Of a DNA stretch of 64,000 bases, positions 19,212-26,909 are shown piece after piece. Source of the DNA: Marifrigoribacter sp965178585 (GTDB lineage Bacteria; Bacteroidota; Bacteroidia; Flavobacteriales; Flavobacteriaceae); contig OZ238267.1 in the NCBI GenBank assembly GCA_965178585.1, positions 744,001-808,000 of the forward strand, read 5' to 3'. Position 1 is the first letter of the stretch, and the number at the start of each line of letters is the position of its first letter. Below the pieces are notes generated by a model. That model saw only the letters and a list, made by a program, of their open reading frames with translations. It was not told the DNA's origin and did not search any database. Both the position numbers and the translations under genes were made by a program.

Positions 19212-19292
19212 TTTCTACCCTTTTTTTATTATGTATTCTTCGTACCTTTAGTCTATTCAAATATATTTTAGAATTTCCCCAAAATATTTATT

Positions 19293-20615
19293 ATGAAAAC
19301 AACATATTTAATTTTGTTTCTCTTATTATTCAATAATTCCTACGCTCAATATTGGCCACAGCATATTATAACTGAAGGCTACCCCTGTTCAGATTCTGTT
19401 ACCCCTTGTGATATTGATGGTGATGGAGATATGGATGTAATAACTGAAGACCGAGATTTAGTAGAGCATATATTACGGTCATACAGGAATGATGGAGAAG
19501 GTAATTTTGAATTTTTACAATTAATAGTAAACCTTCATGGAGATAGCTCAATTTTTACTTCAGATTTAGATAACGATGGAGATTTGGATGTCATTACAGC
19601 ATATGTTGACAAATTACAATGGAGTGAAAATATAGGAGATGGAATTTTTGATGCTCCTCAAATAATAACTCCAATTGGAAGTGTTCTTGGACCAATAGAT
19701 GTTTATGCTTGTGATTTAGATGGTGATGAAGATATGGATGTAATTTCTACTTCATATTCTGATGATAAAATTGCTTGGTATGAAAATGATGGAAGCGGAA
19801 ATTTTGGCTCACAACAAATAATATCTTCAGACTATAATGAACCTAGGACAATTTATGCAATTGATATGGATGATGATGACGACTTGGACGTACTTACAGG
19901 GTTAAACGGGGATGGTAAAATAATTTGGCATGAAAATGATGGTTTAGGAAATTTTGTAAATAATCAAATTATATACGAAAGTAATAATGGGATTATTGAT
20001 ATTCTTGCAGCAGATTTAGATAGTGATGAAGATATAGATGTACTACTTCTCGAAAGTGGAGGTAAAATTAGTTGGAATGAAAACGATGGAAATGGAAATT
20101 TTAGTAATCACTTTATTGACATTGATTATGGTGCTAGTAATCTTCAGGTAGCTGATATTAATAACGATGGTTTATTGGAGGTAATAGGCGTTGATGATAA
20201 TTTTCACGAAATACATTATTATTTAAATGATGGAGAAGGAAATTTTAATTGGTTAGATAGAGTTGTTATAGCACAAGAGGTTTATTATACATCTAACGTT
20301 AATGTAGCTGATATTGATGGTGATGAAGATATAGATGTGCTTTCTGGAACAGTAAGTCTTGTAGGAGTTACTTGGCATGAAAATTTAAACATTTTTAGTA
20401 TTAATGATAATTCTTTAATTGAAATTTCTGTTTTACCAAATCCAGCAAATGAAGTTTTAATTATTATTAACCAAGATGATTATCTTATTTTTTCTATACA
20501 AGTTTATGATTTACTTGGTAGGTTAGTTTTAGAAGAAACAGATAATTTTAACCAATTGAATATTTCAAAATTAGAGACATTATGTGATGAGTATCAATTT
20601 AAATCTCTTGGTTAG
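19293..20615 (+). CDS. Secreted FG-GAP/VCBS repeat protein with truncated T9SS sorting domain
   Basis: A 440-residue protein with a signal peptide ending SYAQ at about residue 19 and seven calcium-loop repeats of the form DxDxDxDxD(V/I) (for example DIDGDGDMDVI, DLDNDGDLDVI, DLDGDEDMDVI), spaced 50-58 residues apart. It should fold as a beta-propeller. A type A T9SS C-terminal domain starts at VLPNPANEVL and proceeds through VYDLLGRLVLEE to LNISKLET. There the family would continue with a GxY strand, but the protein ends in LCDEYQFKSLG. That tail is encoded by the start of the 68-bp repeat at 20583, so the sorting domain has lost its last strands and export or anchoring may fail. Confidence 0.9.
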   Translation: MKTTYLILFLLLFNNSYAQYWPQHIITEGYPCSDSVTPCDIDGDGDMDVITEDRDLVEHILRSYRNDGEGNFEFLQLIVNLHGDSSIFTSDLDNDGDLDVITAYVDKLQWSENIGDGIFDAPQIITPIGSVLGPIDVYACDLDGDEDMDVISTSYSDDKIAWYENDGSGNFGSQQIISSDYNEPRTIYAIDMDDDDDLDVLTGLNGDGKIIWHENDGLGNFVNNQIIYESNNGIIDILAADLDSDEDIDVLLLESGGKISWNENDGNGNFSNHFIDIDYGASNLQVADINNDGLLEVIGVDDNFHEIHYYLNDGEGNFNWLDRVVIAQEVYYTSNVNVADIDGDEDIDVLSGTVSLVGVTWHENLNIFSINDNSLIEISVLPNPANEVLIIINQDDYLIFSIQVYDLLGRLVLEETDNFNQLNISKLETLCDEYQFKSLG

Positions 20616-20650
20616 ATACTGATGTTCGATATTTAATGAGTTATCTACTA
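20583..20650 (+). repeat. 68-bp imperfect direct repeat, left copy
   Basis: This segment aligns with 25058-25126 over its whole length with a few mismatches and small gaps. The longest identical blocks are TGTTCGATATTT, GAGTTATCTACTA and TATCAATT. It begins inside the 3' end of the FG-GAP gene and supplies its last codons and stop. It ends in CTACTA, the same six bases that start the 39-bp tRNA-terminator repeat. Confidence 0.8.
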
Positions 20651-20652
20651 AG

Positions 20653-20683
20653 AAACTCCTTGAGAAATCAAGGAGTTTTTTTT
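20653..20683 (+). terminator. Terminator after the FG-GAP gene
   Basis: A perfect 11-bp stem, AAACTCCTTGA with TCAAGGAGTTT, encloses a GAAA tetraloop and is followed by eight T. The 20616-20923 gap also holds a tandem TTTTTTACGCCAT pair just after it and a candidate operator at 20868, but no gene that I can see. Confidence 0.9.
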
Positions 20684-20867
20684 ACGCCATATTTTTTTTA
20701 CGCCATTTTGAAAAAACACACATCAACTTTTTTTTCTAAAAAACACTTTGGGTGTTTCAAAATTAAATTGTTATCAAATACAGATTCTAACGTGTAAACT
20801 CTTCTTCAACTTAAGGTTAAAAGACGATCTAATAATTTATTTATTATTTAATTAACAATATAATAAC

Positions 20868-20880
20868 TTGCAAATTACAA
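20868..20880 (+). promoter_or_regulatory. Candidate HxlR-type operator, copy 1
   Basis: TTGCAAATTACAA lies 44 bp upstream of the first gene of the lipoprotein cluster. Near-identical sites occur at 24154 (TTGCAAACTTAC, at the HxlR start) and 24976 (TTGCAAAATACAA, upstream of the secreted protein gene). The link to the regulator is inference. Confidence 0.4.
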
Positions 20881-20923
20881 TTAATATTAATAATTTTAAG
20901 CCAAACAATTAAATTAATCAAAA

Positions 20924-21349
20924 ATGAAAAAAATAGTATACGCTTTATTTCTATTTGCAAGTATTTCTTTTGCACAAGATTTAAAATGGGATTCAAGTGC
21001 ATTAATTAATGCAGATTTTACAATTGATTCTGTTCACACAACAGATGGGGTAACCTATGAATTATCTGCTTCAGGAGAAGCAGGACCTTATGGAAGAGTT
21101 TACATATCCTATATTTTTACAAACCACAATAATAGTATGGAAAGTGGTGAGTTTTCAGGTTTTATTTGGACTCAAATGGGAGAGGAAATTACAAAAGGAA
21201 CTACGCAGGGTGTTTATAGAAAACAAGGTAGAGTTTTTAAAATGTATGCACTTGATAATCTTACAAATGAAAAAACATATGTAGTAAGTGGTATTGCAGA
21301 TTTTGTAAAGAAAACACTAAAGTTTAAAGCATCTGAAGTTAAAGAATAA
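20924..21349 (+). CDS. Small secreted protein of unknown function
   Basis: A 141-residue protein with a signal peptide (MKKIVYALFLFASISFAQ) and a mature part rich in Thr, Gly and aromatic residues with a beta-strand pattern. It has no cysteine pairs and no motif I recognise. It is the first gene of a same-strand run ending at 23609, with a 32-bp gap to the next gene, so an operon is likely. The candidate operator at 20868 lies in its promoter region. Confidence 0.8.
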   Translation: MKKIVYALFLFASISFAQDLKWDSSALINADFTIDSVHTTDGVTYELSASGEAGPYGRVYISYIFTNHNNSMESGEFSGFIWTQMGEEITKGTTQGVYRKQGRVFKMYALDNLTNEKTYVVSGIADFVKKTLKFKASEVKE

Positions 21350-21381
21350 AAAAAGGTATAAAAAACTTAAAATTCCCAATT

Positions 21382-21912
21382 ATGAAAAAAATGAAAAAAT
21401 TACGTGTTGTATTGTCTTTTTTAATTATTGTATTTACTACATTTTCTTGTATTAAAACTCCAAATAATTTAAAAGAAAAAAAGAATTCAAAAACCAAATA
21501 TATTTATGAAGCTTCTTATTTAGATGATTTTAAAATAGGAAATAATGAATTGGTTTTAAAAGTTCAGAAGATGCACCAATATCTTATTAAAAAAGACTTT
21601 AAAATGGCTGCTACTTTTTTCGATGATGATATTGTTTTTATACTTGAAGACGGTATTATACTCGAAGGAAAATCTACAGTTATGAAACATATGGTTGATA
21701 ACTTTTCAGTAATTGAAATTAAAGATTATCAAGTTGATGCAAATTTAGCTGTAACTGGAAATAACGGTGATGAGTGGGTGCTGCTTTGGGATAATGCTAA
21801 TATTCTACTACCTGATGGTACTTCAGCTAAATATGCCTGGATGGAAGGTTTTCAGTTTAAAAACAATAAAATAATTACAATAAATCAGTTTTCTAGGCCA
21901 ATATTAAATTAA
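21382..21912 (+). CDS. NTF2/SnoaL-like lipoprotein
   Basis: A 176-residue lipoprotein with the lipobox TFSC near residue 28. The mature part has the cone-shaped NTF2/SnoaL pattern: a helix pair (VQKMHQYLIKKDFKMAATFF), DDDIVFILEDGIILEGKSTV, then strands with conserved Trp (DEWVLLWDNANI, YAWMEGFQFKNNKI). Such domains bind small hydrophobic ligands or act as ring-opening enzymes, but no substrate is indicated. It lies 7 bp before the next lipoprotein gene. Confidence 0.82.
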   Translation: MKKMKKLRVVLSFLIIVFTTFSCIKTPNNLKEKKNSKTKYIYEASYLDDFKIGNNELVLKVQKMHQYLIKKDFKMAATFFDDDIVFILEDGIILEGKSTVMKHMVDNFSVIEIKDYQVDANLAVTGNNGDEWVLLWDNANILLPDGTSAKYAWMEGFQFKNNKIITINQFSRPILN

Positions 21913-21919
21913 TAAAAAA

Positions 21920-22735
21920 ATGAAAAAAATAATTTTAATCTTAATAGGAATAGTTTTTGTTTCATGCGATAATAATACCAATTACGAGAGAAATTTAGCA
22001 ACCGCTAAAAAGTTATTTGCTGAAATGGGAGAAGAAAATATTAATGCACAACTTGCTTTAGTTAGTAAAGATATTAAGTTTTATTCAACAATTTATGATG
22101 CTTCTAATCCGTTAGGGTTTGAGGCATATAAATCTCTTACAAAAAGTTATCATGATAACTTTGAAGATATTAAATACAATGCCCAAGCTTGGTTGCCAGG
22201 AGTTGATACTTTATCACTTAAGCCAGATGGAAGTGTTAGAACATATGGAACTTGGACAGGGAAAAACTCAATTACTGGTAAAAAGATTAATCTAAAAGGG
22301 TATTGGTATTTTAATTTTGACGATGAAGGTAAAATCGAGTCTCATGGTGAATTTTTTGATCATGGAGGAATGATGAAAGCACTATCTTCGAATATTCGTT
22401 TATCTTCAACAGCACAAGCTATAAAAAACTATAAAATAAATTTTAAGTGGCAAAAAGGATTTGAAGATTGGTCAAAAGTACCTACTACACCAGATTATCA
22501 TATGATAGCTCCAGGTATAGGGCTTGAAGCCAAGGGTGCAGATGAAATTAATAGCATTATATTCGGTTTTGTAACAGAAGCACAACTAGTTCAAGAATTA
22601 GTAAATATTACAGAACATGGACCATATGTAACTTGTTACTTAAAACTAACTACAAAAGAGGGTGAAAAATTTGATGCTGTAGAGGTTTTTAAATTGGATG
22701 AAAAAGGACGTGTTACTAATATTTGGGCGCTTTAA
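21920..22735 (+). CDS. Lipoprotein with two NTF2/SnoaL-like domains
   Basis: A 271-residue lipoprotein (lipobox VSC, Cys15) with two domains. The first (residues 20-150) has the SnoaL pattern NAQLALVSKDIKFYS through GTWTGKNSITGKKINLKGYWYFNFDDEGKI with a following FDHGG. The second (about 165-271) also ends in a strand-rich segment, FKLDEKGRVTNIWAL, typical of NTF2-like folds. It probably belongs to the same transcript as its two neighbours. Function unknown. Confidence 0.8.
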   Translation: MKKIILILIGIVFVSCDNNTNYERNLATAKKLFAEMGEENINAQLALVSKDIKFYSTIYDASNPLGFEAYKSLTKSYHDNFEDIKYNAQAWLPGVDTLSLKPDGSVRTYGTWTGKNSITGKKINLKGYWYFNFDDEGKIESHGEFFDHGGMMKALSSNIRLSSTAQAIKNYKINFKWQKGFEDWSKVPTTPDYHMIAPGIGLEAKGADEINSIIFGFVTEAQLVQELVNITEHGPYVTCYLKLTTKEGEKFDAVEVFKLDEKGRVTNIWAL

Positions 22736-22804
22736 GTCATAAATGTACTCAAAAATATACTTATTACTTTAATGGTATTATTCTATTTTAAAAAAAATAA
22801 AATT

Positions 22805-23032
22805 ATGCAAAACAAAAAAGACATTTTAAAAGTAAGAGCTCACGATGCAATTGTGGGATTTATATATCTAATTTCAGCAATTTTAGCAATTCAAGTAAGT
22901 TTGGATTTTATTTGGATCGCTTTGGTAACTGCTGCACTTCAAATTGTAAGCCCATTAACAAAATTTTGCCCTGTCTATGCAATTTTGAACAAAATTTTGC
23001 CAGATACTACCCCCATTCAAAATGGCAATTAG
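22805..23032 (+). CDS. DUF2892-type small membrane protein (YgaP transmembrane-like)
   Basis: A 75-residue protein starting at the ATG at 22805 (MQNKKDILKVRAHD). An upstream in-frame ATG at 22772 gives an implausible extension of charged and aromatic residues. Two hydrophobic segments (about residues 14-30 and 35-51) are followed by SPLTKFCPVYAILNKILP, close to the DUF2892 signature of YgaP-like membrane domains, which carries a conserved cysteine. It belongs to the same run of genes as the lipoproteins. Confidence 0.78.
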   Translation: MQNKKDILKVRAHDAIVGFIYLISAILAIQVSLDFIWIALVTAALQIVSPLTKFCPVYAILNKILPDTTPIQNGN

Positions 23033-23090
23033 AATCAAGGTTCATAAACATTTCACAAAATTAAAAGTAATAAATTTAAAATAAAAACTA

Positions 23091-23609
23091 ATGAAAAAAT
23101 ATTGTTTACTATAAGGGCTAACTATAATTTTTAGTTGTAATTCTAAAATGGAAAAGGCTACAGATACCCAAATAGGGTTCGAAATTTCTAATAAAGGAGA
23201 AAAACTTATTTTAAACGCAGGAGAAATAGCATCAGTTGCTATTTGGGAAAAATATATTGATGCTCACAATAACAGAGACATTGCAGCAATTAAATCTATG
23301 AATGCTAAAAACATTAAGGTATACGGTCCAAGAGGAGAGTTTATAGAGGGTTTAGAGGCACATGAAGAGTTTCTTAAAGTTTGGTTTAGTACCAATAAGC
23401 CAAAATGGAGTCCAAAATATTATATTGCTAATAATGTAGTAAATACTAATGGTGATATAGAGCAGTGGGTAACTTCAAGTTTAAACTTGAGTTTAGTAGA
23501 TGGAGATAAAGTTTTGAAAGTTGTACAGGTTCATGACGCTTTGATTAAAGATGGTAAAGTTCAAAAATTTTATGTTTACGAACGTATAAAGCAAGATAAT
23601 GAGGAGTAA
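23091..23609 (+). pseudogene. NTF2/SnoaL-like lipoprotein gene with an in-frame TAA in the signal peptide
   Basis: Reading from the ATG at 23091 gives MKKYCLL, then TAA (23112-23114), then in the same frame GLTIIFSCNSK and the NTF2 domain. The pieces join to a normal lipoprotein signal (lipobox FSC). One base change, such as TTA to TAA, explains the stop. An internal ATG at 23148 could still make a 153-residue cytoplasmic protein without export. The domain shows WEKYIDAHNNRDIAAIKSMNA and GPRGEFIEGLEAHEEFLKVWF. Recent inactivation, read-through and sequence error are all possible. Confidence 0.8.
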
Positions 23610-23689
23610 TTTGGATTGTTAAAAAAAATATAAAATATTTTTAAAAAGTTATTTACTACTAATTTTTTGAACCTTAACATTAGGTGATT

Positions 23690-24152
23690 CTAAACTCCTA
23701 TAGCTTGATTAACTTCATTCAATAATTTTTCTTTGAAAGTTAAATAATTTTTTAATTTAGAATTCTGAAAAGCTTTTCGATTGCCAAGAATATTTTCCTT
23801 AATTTTTAATTGATCTTCATTTAAAATAGATTCATCTATATCCATAATAGAAAATAGATAAAGTTCTATAATAATAGTCAACGTAGAAATTCCTTTTTCA
23901 GTAGCTATATATTGTTTGTTTTTTTTTTGTGCTGTTTGGATTTAAAAGTGTTATTAAACCTTTGTCAGTAAGTGTTTTAAGTCTGTTTGTTAAAATATTT
24001 GTGGCAATTTTTTCTTTTGAATTCAGAAATTCTTTGAATCTTGTTTTGTGATGTAGCAACATGTCTCTTAAAATAAGTAAGGACCAATGGTCACCTAGTA
24101 AGTAAGTTGATTTTGCAATCGCACACGTTAATTCTATATCTTTTAATGCCAT
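23690..24152 (-). pseudogene. HxlR-family transcriptional regulator, frameshifted in a poly-A tract
   Basis: The N-terminal 84 codons (start 24152) give the HxlR winged helix: CAIAKSTYLLGDHWSLLILRDML, TRFKEFLNS and ILTNRLKTLTDKGLI. The frame then fails after a run of ten A (plus strand T run 23919-23928). Removing one A restores NKQYIATEKGIS, the expected wing and TEKG motif, and the frame continues to 23690. HxlR proteins sense electrophiles or other stress through an N-terminal cysteine (Cys10 here). The run of ten identical bases invites slippage, so the gene could switch phase. It converges with the lipoprotein cluster. Confidence 0.82.
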
Positions 24153-24153
24153 T

Positions 24154-24165
24154 TTGCAAACTTAC
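24154..24165 (-). promoter_or_regulatory. Candidate HxlR-type operator, copy 2 (autoregulatory)
   Basis: TTGCAAACTTAC on the plus strand abuts the start codon of the HxlR gene and matches the site at 20868 in its first seven bases and its TTAC. Binding here would suit autoregulation. Weak evidence. Confidence 0.3.
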
Positions 24166-24231
24166 TATGTTTTTTTATTAATTAAACGTTAAAAACAGGG
24201 TTGAATTTATTAATAATAAATCTTTAATACT

Positions 24232-24921
24232 TTATTGTTTTCGTTTTAAAATTTTTATTTCAAAATCTTTTACAAATTCATATTCACCACGTGATGAAAT
24301 TAATTTAATAAATTTTGGATTTTTTTCTAGCTTGTCATAAAGTAATAAATGATCATCAGTATCTTTTCCTGTTAGTGCTAACCAATGCGTTGCTCCATTT
24401 GGAAGTCCAAAATCATAAGTTCCAAATCCAACGACTCTTCCTTTAAAATCATCAGCAAACTCACTCACTATCTTATCATGCCCTTCTTTAAATTGATTTT
24501 GGTCAGTTACTTTAATATTCCATATATGTCCCATAGAATTTTTCTCAGTATCTCCCTCTTGCCAACTCAGTATTCTTCCTGAATATACAGGGCCCCATTC
24601 TTCAACGTAGTTTTGCATCTTAGACCAGAAGGCGTCATTTTTATTTGGGTCAATAGCGTCTTCATCAATTAAATCTACACCTAAAGTAGACATAAAAACA
24701 AGTCTATGAGTCATACCTTCAGCACTACCTCTTCCAATGCGTTCTAGAACAATACCTCCTTTATTCACTTTTACATCTTTAAATAAATCGTCAAAATCCT
24801 CAGCAATTTTATCTTGAGTAAATTGTTTTACTTTAATTTCTACAACAGTAAATGCCATAGTTTGAGCGTTAATAGATAAAGCAGCGAAGGCTACAAAGAA
24901 AGTTAAAATTAATTTTTTCAT
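24232..24921 (-). CDS. Secreted protein of unknown function, possible tandem alpha/beta-barrel
   Basis: The start at 24921 gives a clear signal peptide (MKKLILTFFVAFAALSINAQ). A longer reading from 24981 would bury it, so I prefer 24921, leaving 229 residues. The mature protein seems to contain two similar halves, each with a strand VxIKV, an amphipathic helix and a strand beginning with Gly-x-x-Thr-His (GMTHRLVFMS and GATHWLALTG). This suggests a tandem ferredoxin-like dimeric alpha/beta-barrel fold. Function unknown. It lies upstream of the HxlR gene on the same strand. Confidence 0.75.
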   Translation of the reverse strand: MKKLILTFFVAFAALSINAQTMAFTVVEIKVKQFTQDKIAEDFDDLFKDVKVNKGGIVLERIGRGSAEGMTHRLVFMSTLGVDLIDEDAIDPNKNDAFWSKMQNYVEEWGPVYSGRILSWQEGDTEKNSMGHIWNIKVTDQNQFKEGHDKIVSEFADDFKGRVVGFGTYDFGLPNGATHWLALTGKDTDDHLLLYDKLEKNPKFIKLISSRGEYEFVKDFEIKILKRKQ

Positions 24922-24975
24922 AATAGTTAAATTTTTGTTAGTTAATTTTTTAAAACAATAATATAATTTATTTAG

Positions 24976-24988
24976 TTGCAAAATACAA
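24976..24988 (-). promoter_or_regulatory. Candidate HxlR-type operator, copy 3
   Basis: TTGCAAAATACAA is the core of a longer inverted repeat, TTAGTTG-7 bp-CAACTAA (24972-24992), 51 bp upstream of the secreted-protein start. It has the best dyad of the three sites. The 24922-25252 gap otherwise holds the two right-hand repeats and no gene. Confidence 0.45.
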
Positions 24989-25057
24989 CTAATTTAAAAA
25001 AACTTAACTTAAACTTAATTTAATAAATTTTATCGAATTCGAGTATAAATTCAATCA

Positions 25058-25126
25058 TGTGTATTATCAATTCAAAATCTCTTGTTGTAAAACTAATGTT
25101 CGATATTTCGATAGAGTTATCTACTA
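25058..25126 (+). repeat. 69-bp imperfect direct repeat, right copy
   Basis: It aligns with 20583-20650. It ends in CTACTA, where it runs straight into the 39-bp tRNA-terminator repeat, making this a composite junction of two different repeats joined at a shared hexamer. Confidence 0.8.
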
Positions 25127-25159
25127 CAAACCAGATACAATAGTATCTGGTTTTTTTAT
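25121..25159 (+). repeat. 39-bp perfect direct repeat, right copy (possible attR)
   Basis: Identical over 39 bases to 19003-19041, including the 10-bp terminator stem and T run. No tRNA body precedes it here. It marks the right boundary of the accessory region, and core-type genes resume beyond it. Confidence 0.85.
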
Positions 25160-25252
25160 TGGAAATATTTCGATTCATAATTAAAATCTTCTAAAAAAAG
25201 AAACCGAATAGACTAATGCCTATTCGTTTTCAATATTCTCGCTAAAAGATCT

Positions 25253-25618
25253 TTAAGCAGGAACTTCTTCATTTGTAGTTCTCTTGTTGTAAATCTTTTC
25301 AATCAAGTCAGGTACTTTTTCAAAAGCAGCAGACAAACCGTGAGCTTTTCCAGCTTCTATGAAAGATATATTTTCTCCCTTAGTCACTAAAAACCCAATA
25401 GGTTCGATACCAACACCTGCTCCAGCACCCATTCCTTCGGTAGTATGGGTTTCTTTTTGTCCGCCTTCAGCAGATCCAAACCCCATACCTGTTTTAATTA
25501 CAGGAACACACTTGAATTCTCCCAACTCAAACTGTGTCCCAATCACTGTCTCAGTTCTTGTTTCAGACTTAAGAAAATCAGTGATTTTTTCCATTAATTC
25601 ATCATGATGTAATTCCAT
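25253..25618 (-). CDS. GerW/YtfJ-family protein
   Basis: A 121-residue protein with the YtfJ pattern: VIGTQFELGEFKCVPVIKTGMGFGSAEG, then a Gly-rich loop GMGAGAGVGIEPIGFLV, and FIEAGKAHGLSAAFEKVPDLI. In Bacillus the family is linked to spore germination, but homologues are widespread in non-spore-formers and their role there is unknown. It lies 10 bp downstream of a YtfI-like gene, the same pairing as ytfI-ytfJ of Bacillus. Confidence 0.88.
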   Translation of the reverse strand: MELHHDELMEKITDFLKSETRTETVIGTQFELGEFKCVPVIKTGMGFGSAEGGQKETHTTEGMGAGAGVGIEPIGFLVTKGENISFIEAGKAHGLSAAFEKVPDLIEKIYNKRTTNEEVPA

Positions 25619-25628
25619 AATAAAAGTT

Positions 25629-26123
25629 TTAAAAGTTAATAAATGATTTTATAATATAGACTGGCCTGTTTTGAATATGCAGCACCAATTTATTTCTTCC
25701 GTTAAAATTGATATTAAAATTTCCAACCCTATAATTTAATAATGAAAATACAGGGTATAATTTAGCATTTGTAATACAGTCTCCGGTATCTAAATCTAAA
25801 TAAAAACGTTTTATCTTGAATGATTTAATTAAAAGTCTAGCCTGTTTAAAAGTTAAAGAGAATCTAGATTTTTTCTTATTCTTTTTAGGCTTTATTTTTT
25901 TCTTTTTATCGGGACGTATTGGATAAAAATTGAAATTAAAAAAGAAAATATGCAACCGTAATTTTAAGATTTCAGTTTCATCTTTTTCTGCATCGATCCT
26001 GCAAATTCCTTGAAGTTTAATAAAATATTGATTTGTCGAAGTGTCTATGACCAGTGATAATCTAGCGAATAATAAGTAAATTACTATCGATAAAAAGAAC
26101 AGTATTAAAATCACCCATAACAT
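25629..26123 (-). CDS. DUF2953/YtfI-like membrane-anchored protein
   Basis: A 164-residue protein with one N-terminal transmembrane helix (residues 2-20), a lysine-rich middle (residues 70-85), and the segment LDLDTGDCITNAKLYPVFSLLN, which resembles the TGD(A/P)xxTG motif of DUF2953. The similarity is modest, but the adjacency to a YtfJ-like gene supports it. The 289 bp upstream contain no gene that I can see. Confidence 0.6.
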   Translation of the reverse strand: MLWVILILFFLSIVIYLLFARLSLVIDTSTNQYFIKLQGICRIDAEKDETEILKLRLHIFFFNFNFYPIRPDKKKKIKPKKNKKKSRFSLTFKQARLLIKSFKIKRFYLDLDTGDCITNAKLYPVFSLLNYRVGNFNINFNGRNKLVLHIQNRPVYIIKSFINF

Positions 26124-26412
26124 GATTTTATATTTTCATATAAAGTACAAAGTTTAATAGGGATATTATATGATATAAGTCATATAATTAAATAGTTTAA
26201 GTAAATAAACTCCTACTTAAAAACCTTTGGATTTTTAAATAAATATTTAAAAAGAAGGATTTGAAATGTGATTAATATCATTTTTTTTTGTTTATAAAAT
26301 TTATAATTTTCTAAGTTAAATAAGTATTAATCTTTCTTAATTGATTTGCTTAGCAACTAGATGGGTATATAAGTAACAAATATATTTTGCAGAATACTTA
26401 AAACTCATTATT

Positions 26413-26802
26413 ATGAAAAATAAATTATTATTTGTTACCTTAATTGGAGTAGGCACAGTCGTAATGCTCTTTATGGCTTTTCCATTTGGTATGATTATCT
26501 CCTTGGCATTTTGGATTTATTTAGGAGTGATGATTTGGAAAAAGAAACGTGTTTTTCACGAAGAAATTGAACCACAATTAGCAGCAAAGCAATTAACAAG
26601 ATTGAAAAGATTAAGTATAGTAGCGGGAATGTTTTTCATCATTGCTGTCGTCTGTATAATTATTCACAATGTACAATCTAAGTTGCCGGAACCTCATGAT
26701 ACTTATTATTTCATTATTGGAATAATAACTTTGTATTTATTTATTTTAGCATCGATTGTTGGTATAGTCATTTTTCTTAAAGCAAGACAAAAGCTTATTT
26801 AG
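26413..26802 (+). CDS. Small polytopic membrane protein
   Basis: A 129-residue protein with hydrophobic segments near residues 4-22, 25-42, 68-87 and 96-120 and a basic loop (KKKRVFHEEIEPQLAAKQLTRLKR) between the second and third. No family recognised. It has a 290-bp upstream gap and ends at a bidirectional terminator. Confidence 0.72.
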   Translation: MKNKLLFVTLIGVGTVVMLFMAFPFGMIISLAFWIYLGVMIWKKKRVFHEEIEPQLAAKQLTRLKRLSIVAGMFFIIAVVCIIIHNVQSKLPEPHDTYYFIIGIITLYLFILASIVGIVIFLKARQKLI

Positions 26803-26840
26803 CTGAAGTTCGGGTTTTTAAAAATTTCAATCAATAAAAA

Positions 26841-26869
26841 AAACCTCTTGATTTCTCAAGAGGTTTTTT
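26841..26869. terminator. Bidirectional terminator between convergent genes
   Basis: An 11-bp perfect stem, AAACCTCTTGA with TCAAGAGGTTT, is flanked by A and T runs, so it can serve both the membrane protein gene and the beta-barrel gene. Read on the minus strand its loop is GAAA and its core is the same TTGAGAAATCAA as at 19182 and 20653. Confidence 0.9.
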
Positions 26870-26909
26870 TTAGTAGTATTAGAATTCTTAACTATAATTC
26901 TTCAAAATA

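Noticed and set aside
20681..20710. Tandem TTTTTTACGCCAT pair
   Set aside because: Two short copies only, inside a T-rich terminator tail; no sign of a CRISPR or a larger repeat array.
25359..25607. Proline-rich plus-strand ORF
   Set aside because: Antisense to the YtfJ-like gene; its composition is the reverse image of a glycine-rich loop.
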